27,602 nt of DNA from the NCBI GenBank assembly GCA_031264885.1, contig JAISDM010000079.1:1-27602 (forward strand). Reading direction: 5' to 3'. Origin of the DNA: Peptococcaceae bacterium (lineage in GTDB: Bacteria > Bacillota > Peptococcia > DRI-13 > UBA5745). How positions within the stretch are numbered: the first letter of the stretch is position 1; every line of letters begins with the position of its first letter. Below, one piece after another: positions 16,457 to 23,974 of the stretch. Both the position numbers and the translations under genes were made by a program. Below the pieces are notes generated by a model. The model was not told where the DNA came from and searched no databases. It worked only from the letters and a program-made list of their open reading frames with translations.

Positions 16457-16508
16457 GATAAATGGGGCGTTCCATTGCCCCTGTTCATGATGACAGGAGA
16501 TGCTGGAT

Positions 16509-19500
16509 ATGAGGTACAGAAAAGCGAAACACGCGGCTCAGCTGAGGCCATACCATGTTGTCATAAGCGCGGCGCTGATCTTAGGGATATGTATGCTCCT
16601 TGTGTCGCCGGGACCGGAGTTTACGGCCAGAGCGGACGGGGACGGCGTAAGTATGAATGTCTCCGGCAGTGTGTCCGGAACTCTGGAATCCGGCCAAGAG
16701 ATTCAGTTTAAACTGGAATTTACGCGTAACGACCTGCTGGTACCCATTGACTTCAATGAGATTTATGAGGTTTATGTGCTGCGGGAATTTTATGAGAACG
16801 ACATTCATTTGTCTTCCGACACCTTTGACGGTACGGATATTTTTCTGGCGACGCCTACCAGTGTGGTTTCAAAGGATTTTGGCGGCGGCAGCCGGGATTA
16901 CACCCAATATGAGATCGGATTCAATCCGGCTTTACAGGGCCGGCTGGACGGCGAAAGCGGCGGAGAGGCGCTTTTAAGCACTTATGTGGTTATGTTCATG
17001 GATATATCCAGGGCTTATACGGAGACGACGACGCTGAAGCCTTTTGTGGTGAAGGATTCCACGGAGGTTCTGCTGGAAAAAGAGGTGGAGGTTCAGCCGC
17101 CGGCGCCCAAAGAGGAGTGGGTTTACGTAAATAAGTCCGTGGAGGCTTCTTATACGCCGCAGGAGGGCGGCGGATATAAGACGAATCCGGATGCGGGCAA
17201 TTATGTGGAAGAAGGGTATTTGCTGAAATTCAGAATCTCGGTGTACGTACCGTGGGGCGCCGCTTCCCTGGAGCTTGACAAGATTGTGGAGGAGCTGAGA
17301 CCGGGTTATACGGCCGTTTCGCCCGGCAGCACATTGACGATTGACGGGAATCCTGTGCATAATGTGAACCAGGGCTGGGTCAAAACCACCGGGGAGAATC
17401 CGAGGTATGAGTATTGGGAATACGACGTGAACCCGGACCGTAAGATTAGGCCGGACGGGCCGGATTATATCTGCTATTTTTACGCGACGGTCAATGGCTT
17501 AAAAAACGGTTCAACATACGATGATTTCGAGAATTTCGCGTATGCCTGCGCCCCGGACAATAAGAAATGGGGCGGTTCCTTCTATCCGACGAATGAGCGG
17601 AAGTACGATCTCGCCCTGGGAACCAAGGTGTGGGGAATCTGGCGGGGCGGACTGCTCATCAATAACAACGGCGTAGAAATGGGGAATATGCCCACGAACT
17701 ACGACATTGAACCGGGACTCACGCTGACCGACGCGGTGGTCATGGCGGGGGACGTGGTCACGGTGGGCATTGTCGTGGAGAACTGGGAGATATTCGCGGT
17801 CAAAAATCCCGTGGTCGCCTTGTATGTGCCCAGGGGCTACAGCCTTATGACAGGCGACCCTCTCAACGAGGGATGGGTTTGGGACGCGGAGTACGCTAAC
17901 CCATACGGCGGCGGCTGGACCCAGATCAACCGTTATACGAAGCAGCTGACCGGGACGGGCGGCGATCTGATCATTCCCGGCTATGACAGGAGCGATGTGT
18001 TTCAGGCGAAATTGACCGTCAATCCCAAGACAGACGGCATGGGCGACGTGGATTATTATTACGCGGCGGAGATCGCGTCCTTTGAGGATTTGTACGGAAA
18101 CAACTCGGCGAATCCGGAAGATGGGCTCCTGGATAAGGATTCCTGGCCGGACGCGGATATTTTCAATGATTTGGTGGATAACAGGAGCGGTTTTAACAAT
18201 TATTATGAAATCGACACATTCAAGAAACAGGTTGACAGCGTCCGCGGCGGGAACGCCAAGAACCCCGGTTCGCGTCAGGTGGAAGACGATTGGGACTTCG
18301 ACCGGCTTCTGATGAAAGAGCCCGCGACAGACGGCGGGAACCCCCGGGCTTTGATCAAGGAAAGACTGAATCAGGCGGAAGGCGACGAGGTCAGAAGAAT
18401 CTTTATGGGCGGAGGGCCGGCGGGCTATACCTATTTAAGCGACGACGGGCAGATTCGCCAGACCAAGACCGTATTCGTCTACCGTTTCGTAGTCAATGAG
18501 TTTGGGAAGGAGCAGTTCCTAGACGGCGTGACGCTGACGGATACTCTGCCGGACGGTCTGATGTTCGCCAAAGTCGTCAACGGGTATAACAATAAGGAGA
18601 TATACGGCTTTGGCATGAGGGTGACCTACGGGATTCCTTTGGTGAAGACTGAGACGTATCCCGACGGCGTGATTTCAGCGGCGCCGGGCATGAGCCAGAT
18701 GAATTTCATGCGCAGCGGGTACGCGGAACATCTGACGGGCGCGAACGCGAATAAATCTGTGGCGCCTGACGGCAGCGCGGAATACATCTGGTCCAAGGCA
18801 AACGGCATCGGCGTCAAGGAGGACGATGTGGGTATGCCGGACAGCTACGCCAACGGGCTGACGCTGCGCTTCGACAACGCAGGGCAGGTGACCTTTGAGG
18901 CCGAGGAGATCAATCACGCTCAGATCGAGGTGTTCCTGGCCGTCGCCGTGGACGTCAGCGATATCGACATGAAAAAAGAGTACAGGAATTCGGCGGTTCT
19001 GACCTACGATCAGGAAGTAGTCTCGGTAACGGAAGATACCGTCATTACCTGGGAATTCAATGTGGGCAGCGCTTATGTGAAGAAATTCGTTCGGTCCGCC
19101 GCGGATGACGCGTATGTGGATTACAACCGTCTCAATATTCTGCCCGGCGCCGCCGGCGATTCGCAGACCATCGGATACCGGATCAGAATCCGGGCGACGA
19201 ATGATTTCGCGGGCGGTGTGCTGAGCGGGGCAAGCGCCATTGTGGATCACCTGCGGAAAGAGGGGCTTCAGATTGACTCGGTGAGCATTCATGTGACTGG
19301 GGAGCGGGGCGGCGGATTTGACGCCAACGGGAATCTCACGGGAAGCGTTTCCGCGATCCCGAGCGCGGGCGATATCATCAAAGCCGAATATAGTCCGGGT
19401 ACGGGCGATCTGCGGATCACCAACGACCGGGCGGTGGCAAGAAATTCCGCGTTCTATGTGGATTTTGACGTGACTTATGAGAGCATTCCTCACGGAACCT

Positions 19501-21011
19501 ATATCGACAACTACGCTGGATCTTTGGTAAAATCCGTTCAGCCTCTGAAGCTGACCGCGGTCAAAACGGACGGGGCGGATCCGCTGGACGGGGCTGAGTT
19601 TGATGTGTATTACGCGGGCGCGGACGGGAAGGCGGATACCGGCGCTCCGGTTCTGGATCTGGACGGCGATCCGGTGAAGGTCGCCGGAGACGGGAACAAT
19701 TCAGATTATGGGAACACGTTTGAGTTTGTCCCGGCGGATTATCTGGACCGGAACGAGTGGGCGCTGGTGTTTGTGGAGACCGTGACGCCGGTTGGCTATG
19801 AGGATCATGAAGGCAGCGCGTTCTCTGTGAAGGTTGTGAAAGCGGCAGACGGCAGCTTGTCTTTCAGCCTGGCGGGCGATCCGGGGGATCTGACGCTGAA
19901 TCAGGCGGACTCCGGCGATACACTCACCATCGTAAATTCGAGCCCGAGCCCAAGTCCGAGTCCGAGCCCGACGCCAACGCCAACGCCAACGCCAACACCA
20001 ACACCGACACCAACGCCGACGCCGACAGCAACGCCGGAACCGACACCAACGCCGACACCAACACCGACACCAACGCCGGAACCGACACCAGAACCGACAC
20101 CGGAACCGACACCAGAACCGACACCGGAACCGACGCCAACATCGACACCGATACCAACGCCGAGCCCGACACCGACGGCCGCGCCGACGCCGAGCCCGAG
20201 TCCCAGTCCGTCGCCGAGCCCGACACCGACAGCCGCGCCGACGCCGACGTTTGTGCCGCCTGTGCCGCCCCCGACGGAGGAGCCTCCGATTTTCTCGCCG
20301 GCCGATCCTACGCCCACACCCACGCAGCCGGCTCCCGCGCCAACGGCACGGCCGACGCCCGCGCCCACACAGCCGGCGCCGACCCCAGCGGCGAGGCCCA
20401 CACCGACGCCGACGCCAAGGCCCGTGCCGACGACCGAAGAACCGCCGGCGACCGATCCGACGCCGGATCCCACATCTACGCCCACACCGGCGCCCACTCA
20501 ACCGACGACCACCAGGCCGAGGCCCTATTCCCCGCCTGATGATTCCGATAATCCTCCGACGACAGCCGCGCCGACGGATTCTCCCAGCCCCAGCGGCCCC
20601 ACGAATCCCACCGACCCGTCGGAAACAGCCGTACCGCCGGCGACGTCCCAGCCGGCTGATCCTACGGATCCTCCCGGCACGGCGCCGGATGAAGACGGTC
20701 CGTATCCCCCGCCCCCCGGCGCGCCCATTGATCCGGGGACGCTGGACCCGAACGATCCGCCCAGATTTCTGGAACCCATTGACGACGAACTGATCCCCGA
20801 GGGTTGGGTGCAGGTTCGCAGAGTGGATCCGGATACGGGAGAGGACTACTGGACCCTTTTACCGGAAGATATGCCATTGGGCGTAGCGGTGCCCAAGACC
20901 GGAGGCGGCTCTGTTGTGACGGCCGTTATGATCCTTCTGAGCGTGGCCGTTTTAGCCGGAGTATTGATGGTCATAAGGAGGGATGGGAAGATATATCAGA
21001 TAAAGCATTAA
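16509..21011 (+). CDS. Orphan giant wall-anchored adhesin (VPKTG)
   Basis: A 1500-residue surface protein: signal peptide (hydrophobic core near 20-35, likely cleaved around ARA-DG), a long beta-rich region with pilin/DUF11-like segments such as LTDTLPDGLMFAKVV, a SpaA/Cna-B-type domain starting LKLTAVKTDGADPLDGAEFD with E-box FVETVTPVGYE near 1087, a Ser/Thr-Pro stalk of about 200 residues from 1144, an EDMPLG segment, and sorting signal VPKTG (1461-1465) with hydrophobic stretch and basic tail. ATG 16509 is 9 bases after GGAG (16496-16499); the upstream ATG at 16500 touches the SD and cannot use it. No sortase is beside it, but the promoter and leader match those of the pilus operon. The ligand is unknown. 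Confidence 0.88.
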   Translation: MRYRKAKHAAQLRPYHVVISAALILGICMLLVSPGPEFTARADGDGVSMNVSGSVSGTLESGQEIQFKLEFTRNDLLVPIDFNEIYEVYVLREFYENDIHLSSDTFDGTDIFLATPTSVVSKDFGGGSRDYTQYEIGFNPALQGRLDGESGGEALLSTYVVMFMDISRAYTETTTLKPFVVKDSTEVLLEKEVEVQPPAPKEEWVYVNKSVEASYTPQEGGGYKTNPDAGNYVEEGYLLKFRISVYVPWGAASLELDKIVEELRPGYTAVSPGSTLTIDGNPVHNVNQGWVKTTGENPRYEYWEYDVNPDRKIRPDGPDYICYFYATVNGLKNGSTYDDFENFAYACAPDNKKWGGSFYPTNERKYDLALGTKVWGIWRGGLLINNNGVEMGNMPTNYDIEPGLTLTDAVVMAGDVVTVGIVVENWEIFAVKNPVVALYVPRGYSLMTGDPLNEGWVWDAEYANPYGGGWTQINRYTKQLTGTGGDLIIPGYDRSDVFQAKLTVNPKTDGMGDVDYYYAAEIASFEDLYGNNSANPEDGLLDKDSWPDADIFNDLVDNRSGFNNYYEIDTFKKQVDSVRGGNAKNPGSRQVEDDWDFDRLLMKEPATDGGNPRALIKERLNQAEGDEVRRIFMGGGPAGYTYLSDDGQIRQTKTVFVYRFVVNEFGKEQFLDGVTLTDTLPDGLMFAKVVNGYNNKEIYGFGMRVTYGIPLVKTETYPDGVISAAPGMSQMNFMRSGYAEHLTGANANKSVAPDGSAEYIWSKANGIGVKEDDVGMPDSYANGLTLRFDNAGQVTFEAEEINHAQIEVFLAVAVDVSDIDMKKEYRNSAVLTYDQEVVSVTEDTVITWEFNVGSAYVKKFVRSAADDAYVDYNRLNILPGAAGDSQTIGYRIRIRATNDFAGGVLSGASAIVDHLRKEGLQIDSVSIHVTGERGGGFDANGNLTGSVSAIPSAGDIIKAEYSPGTGDLRITNDRAVARNSAFYVDFDVTYESIPHGTYIDNYAGSLVKSVQPLKLTAVKTDGADPLDGAEFDVYYAGADGKADTGAPVLDLDGDPVKVAGDGNNSDYGNTFEFVPADYLDRNEWALVFVETVTPVGYEDHEGSAFSVKVVKAADGSLSFSLAGDPGDLTLNQADSGDTLTIVNSSPSPSPSPSPTPTPTPTPTPTPTPTPTPTATPEPTPTPTPTPTPTPEPTPEPTPEPTPEPTPEPTPTSTPIPTPSPTPTAAPTPSPSPSPSPSPTPTAAPTPTFVPPVPPPTEEPPIFSPADPTPTPTQPAPAPTARPTPAPTQPAPTPAARPTPTPTPRPVPTTEEPPATDPTPDPTSTPTPAPTQPTTTRPRPYSPPDDSDNPPTTAAPTDSPSPSGPTNPTDPSETAVPPATSQPADPTDPPGTAPDEDGPYPPPPGAPIDPGTLDPNDPPRFLEPIDDELIPEGWVQVRRVDPDTGEDYWTLLPEDMPLGVAVPKTGGGSVVTAVMILLSVAVLAGVLMVIRRDGKIYQIKH
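19940..20250 (+). repeat. Hexanucleotide-like tandem repeats encoding the S/T-P stalk
   Basis: Runs of units such as acaccg, acgcca and gaaccg encode (Thr-Pro)n, (Ser-Pro)n and (Glu-Pro-Thr-Pro)n. Units are 6 or 12 bases long, so slippage would change stalk length but not frame. A looser Pro-rich stretch continues to about 20740. Confidence 0.85.
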
Positions 21012-21045
21012 GTATTCAACCTTTTACGGTTAAAACTTCATAGTC

Positions 21046-21096
21046 AACTTCCGTTAAAAATCGCGGGAACGATGTCCGCGGTTTTTAACGGAAGTT
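21046..21096. terminator. Long inverted repeat, probable bidirectional terminator
   Basis: The arms 21046-21066 and 21076-21096 pair over 21 positions (one G-T) with a 9-base loop. The inner GC stem (CGCGG/CCGCG) is flanked by an A run on the left and a T run on the right, so it reads as an intrinsic terminator in both directions. It ends the adhesin transcript and lies 5 bases before the rrf2 -35. TAGTCAA and TTGACTA at the outer edges extend the symmetry after a short insert. Confidence 0.75.
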
Positions 21097-21100
21097 AATA

Positions 21101-21130
21101 TTGACTAAATTAATCCAGAAAATATATACT
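21101..21130 (+). promoter_or_regulatory. Promoter of the rrf2-cooS operon
   Basis: TTGACT (21101-21106), 18-base spacer, TATACT (21125-21130). The predicted start near 21137 leaves a leader of about 24 bases with GGAGGG before the rrf2 ATG. Confidence 0.7.
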
Positions 21131-21135
21131 ATATT
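21121..21135. promoter_or_regulatory. Dyad over the -10, candidate Rrf2 operator
   Basis: AATATA (21121-21126), tac, TATATT (21130-21135): a perfect 6-3-6 palindrome covering the -10. Autorepression by binding here would fit an Rrf2 regulator, but an AT-rich dyad at a -10 can arise by chance. Confidence 0.35.
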
Positions 21136-21160
21136 ATGCAACGAGATTAGGGAGGGAAAT

Positions 21161-21559
21161 ATGCTTATATCCAGAGAATGCGATTACGCCATCCGTATTA
21201 TGAGACAGCTGGCGGACGGAGAGAAGAAAACAACGGAAGACATTTGCGTCAAAGAAAGAATCCCAACGCCCTTTGCCTATAAGATTTTGAAAAAATTAGA
21301 GAAATCGGGTTTTGTGCGCTCGTTTCGCGGCGCCCGGGGAGGGTACTCCCTGATCAAAGACCCCGCTGTCTTTACCCTTTACGACATATTCATAGCGATG
21401 GGGGAGCAGATGGAATTGACCGCTTGCTTGAAGGTGGATTTTGAGTGCCCTATGAACCCTTCCGGGACGGAATGCGGCGTTCATAAGGAATATATCCGGC
21501 TGCAGGAATTGGTTTTTGCCGGAATGCAAGAAAAAACCATGCAGGAACTGTTGGGTTGA
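21161..21559 (+). CDS. Rrf2-family transcriptional regulator
   Basis: A 132-residue winged-helix DNA-binding protein. The recognition region (TTEDICVKERIPTPFAYKIL, then LEKSGFVRS) is followed by the family's wing motif RGARGGYSL (56-64) and a C-terminal cysteine cluster Cys89-x6-Cys96-x8-Cys105. In relatives such as IscR and NsrR three cysteines in this region bind an Fe-S cluster that senses Fe-S status, NO or redox; the spacing here differs from the IscR pattern, so the ligand is unknown. ATG 21161 has GGAGGG 4 bases upstream. cooS follows after 61 bases with no terminator, so the regulator probably controls its own CODH operon. Confidence 0.92.
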   Translation: MLISRECDYAIRIMRQLADGEKKTTEDICVKERIPTPFAYKILKKLEKSGFVRSFRGARGGYSLIKDPAVFTLYDIFIAMGEQMELTACLKVDFECPMNPSGTECGVHKEYIRLQELVFAGMQEKTMQELLG

Positions 21560-21620
21560 CGCGGAGACAAAAGCCGGGAAAGAAAAACCGGGAAACAAAA
21601 GATGGAGGTGAAGGATACAA

Positions 21621-23507
21621 ATGATTGAGACTTTGTACGGATGTTCCACATGCGCCAGCGCGGACAAGGCGCTGGAGACTTTTATCGCGGGTTTGCCGAT
21701 GGAGACCTCCCATCACAGGGTAGAGAGTCAGGAAACGAAATGCGGCTTCGGATTGCAGGGGGTGTGCTGCAGGCTTTGCGCCAACGGGCCTTGCCGGATC
21801 ACGCCGGAATCCCCCAGGGGCATATGCGGCGCGACGCCGGATGTGATGGTCACGCGGAATTTCCTGAGGGCGGTGGCTTCCGGTTCGGGATGTTACATAC
21901 ATGTGGTGGAGAACATCGCGCTGAATCTGAAGAACACGGCGCTGGTCAAGGGCCGGCTCCGGGGATTGCAGGCGTTGGAGCGGCTGTGCCGGATTTTTGA
22001 CGTGGGCGGCGCGGACGATCACGAGAAAGCCCTGAATGTGGCGGAAGCGGTTCTGAAAGATTTGTACAAGCCGGAGTACGAAAAGATGGAATTGGTGGAG
22101 AAGATGGCCTACGCGCCGCGCTTCAAGAGATGGAAGGAGTTGGGCATTTTGCCTGGCGGCGCCAAATCGGAGGTGTTCAAGGGCGTGGTGAAATGTTCCA
22201 CCAATCTGAATTCCGATCCGGTGGATATGCTTCTGGACTGTTTGAGGCTGGGGATTTCTACGGGGATCTACGGGCTGACTTTGACGAACTTGCTGAACGA
22301 CGTGCTGCTGGGTGAGCCGGAGATCCGCATGGCGCCGGTGGGCTTGCGGGTGATCGATCCGGAGTACATCAATATTATGATTACGGGGCATCAGCACGCG
22401 ATGTTTGTGCATCTTCAGGACAGGCTCACGGAGGACGATGTGGTGGCCAGGGCTAAGGCCGCGGGGGCCAAGGGCTTCCGCCTGGTGGGCTGCACTTGCG
22501 TCGGTCAGGATTTGCAGCTGCGGGGCGCGCATTATACGGCGATTTTTGACGGACACGCCGGCAATAATTATACCAGTGAGGCGATTTTGGCCACGGGGGC
22601 TATCGACGCGGTGCTGTCGGAGTTCAACTGTACGCTGCCGGGGATCGAGCCCATCTGCGACGGGCTTTGGATCAAGCAGATCTGTCTGGACGATGTGGCG
22701 AAGAAAGCCAACGCGGAATATAAGCCTTTTGTCTTCGCGGAGCGGGAACGGGTCAGCAATGAGATCATTGATGAGGTGCTGGGCGCTTATGCCGCCCGCA
22801 GAGGCAAGGTGGAGATACGTATTCCGGAGAATCACGGGAATGATCAGACGCTGACGGGGGTCAGCGAGGTTTCGCTGAAGAATTTCCTGGGCGGCAGCTG
22901 GAAGCCGCTGATCGACCTGATCGCTTCCGGGCAGATCAAGGGTCTGGCCGGGGTCGTGGGATGTTCCAATCTGACGGCGGGCGGACATGACGTGCTGACG
23001 GTGGAGCTGACCAAGGAACTCATTGCCAGGGATATTCTGGTGCTGACCGCGGGATGTTCTTCGGGGGGCATCGAGAACTGCGGCTTGATGACGCCGGAGG
23101 CGGCGGAGCTGGCGGGGCCCAAGCTGCGGGCGGTATGTCAGCAGCTGGGCATTCCGCCGGTGCTGAATTTCGGGCCGTGCCTGGCGATCGGGCGGCTGGA
23201 GATTGTGGCCACGGAGATCGCGGAGGCGCTGGGCGTGGATATGCCGCAGCTGCCGCTGGTTTTGTCCGCGGCTCAATGGCTGGAGGAACAGGCGCTGGCG
23301 GACGGCGCTTTCGGGCTGGCGCTGGGACTGCCTTTACATCTGGGGCTGCCGCCTTTTGTCACGGGCAGCAAGGTGGCGGTCAAGGTTTTGACGGAGGATA
23401 TGAAGCAATTGACGGGGGGGCAGGTCATCATCAACCCTGACGCGAAGAGTTCGGCGGAGCAATTGGAGGCGATCATTCTGGAAAAACGCGCCGCCTTGGG
23501 GCTGTAG
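21621..23507 (+). CDS. cooS: Ni-dependent CO dehydrogenase catalytic subunit, divergent active site
   Basis: A 628-residue CooS-family protein. Cluster D/B cysteines are Cys41, 49, 50, 53, 58 and 69. Likely C-cluster ligands are His257 or His259 (TGHQHAMF), Cys293 (VGCTCVGQD), Cys337 (EFNCTLPG), Cys448 (GVVGCSN), Cys479 (LTAGCSS) and Cys520 (NFGPCLA), so all five cysteines seem present. Two conserved regions differ from characterised CODHs by eye: the segment usually AAHSDH is GCYIHV (90-95), and the segment usually PEWMSEKA, with the catalytic Lys, is AQWLEEQA (551-558). Either it is a CODH subgroup with an altered proton path or it does other chemistry. GGAGGTGAAGGA precedes the ATG. The cooF-like gene follows after 17 bases. 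Confidence 0.92.
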   Translation: MIETLYGCSTCASADKALETFIAGLPMETSHHRVESQETKCGFGLQGVCCRLCANGPCRITPESPRGICGATPDVMVTRNFLRAVASGSGCYIHVVENIALNLKNTALVKGRLRGLQALERLCRIFDVGGADDHEKALNVAEAVLKDLYKPEYEKMELVEKMAYAPRFKRWKELGILPGGAKSEVFKGVVKCSTNLNSDPVDMLLDCLRLGISTGIYGLTLTNLLNDVLLGEPEIRMAPVGLRVIDPEYINIMITGHQHAMFVHLQDRLTEDDVVARAKAAGAKGFRLVGCTCVGQDLQLRGAHYTAIFDGHAGNNYTSEAILATGAIDAVLSEFNCTLPGIEPICDGLWIKQICLDDVAKKANAEYKPFVFAERERVSNEIIDEVLGAYAARRGKVEIRIPENHGNDQTLTGVSEVSLKNFLGGSWKPLIDLIASGQIKGLAGVVGCSNLTAGGHDVLTVELTKELIARDILVLTAGCSSGGIENCGLMTPEAAELAGPKLRAVCQQLGIPPVLNFGPCLAIGRLEIVATEIAEALGVDMPQLPLVLSAAQWLEEQALADGAFGLALGLPLHLGLPPFVTGSKVAVKVLTEDMKQLTGGQVIINPDAKSSAEQLEAIILEKRAALGL

Positions 23508-23524
23508 AAAGGGGGCCGCGGTTT

Positions 23525-23974
23525 ATGAGACGGATTTTTATCGATCAGGAAAAATGCGATGGCTGCAAGAACTGTACCATCGCCTGTATGCAGGCTCACC
23601 GGGAGGATCAGGGGACGGTTTATGACCTGGATTTGACGGACGCGCGGAATGAGTCGCGCAACACCATTGTTCAGATGGGGGCGAAATACATCCCTTTGTT
23701 TTGCCGGCACTGCGACGAGCCGGAATGTCTGGCTTCCTGTATGAGCGGCGCGCTCTACAAGGATCCGGGGAGCGGGCATGTGCTGTATGACGAGGAACGC
23801 TGCGGCGCCTGTTTTATGTGTGTGATGAACTGTCCTTACGGGGTCGTCAAGCCGGACCGGCTGACGCGGGGCAAGGTGGTCAAATGCGATTTTTGCGTGA
23901 AGGATGAGCAGAATCCCAATTGTGTGAAATCATGTCCCAAGAAGGCCATCTATGTGGAGGAGGTGTTGGCGTGA
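23525..23974 (+). CDS. cooF: CooF-like electron-transfer ferredoxin, four [4Fe-4S] sites
   Basis: A 149-residue Fe-S protein of the CooF/HycB/DmsB type, cytosolic, without a signal sequence. Sixteen cysteines form four sets: Cys11/14/17/21, Cys60/63/68/72, Cys93/96/99/103 and Cys121/124/133/137, with the usual Cys-Pro partners (NCPYG, SCPKK). It should carry electrons from CooS to the downstream flavoprotein. The ATG at 23525 has AAAGGGGG upstream. The stop overlaps the GTG start of the oxidoreductase (GTGA), so the two are translationally coupled. No hydrogenase genes follow, which points away from an energy-converting hydrogenase arrangement. Confidence 0.92.
   Translation: MRRIFIDQEKCDGCKNCTIACMQAHREDQGTVYDLDLTDARNESRNTIVQMGAKYIPLFCRHCDEPECLASCMSGALYKDPGSGHVLYDEERCGACFMCVMNCPYGVVKPDRLTRGKVVKCDFCVKDEQNPNCVKSCPKKAIYVEEVLA

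Larger units (their letters stand above)
16221..16508. other. Intergenic region: repeat, terminator, promoter and leader
   Basis: No gene. It contains palindromic repeat copy 5 with a terminator, then promoter and leader copy B, then a small GC hairpin (GGGGC 16464-16468, GCCCC 16477-16481) before the adhesin SD. A GC hairpin also precedes the SD in the first locus (6408-6427), with a different sequence. Confidence 0.7.
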
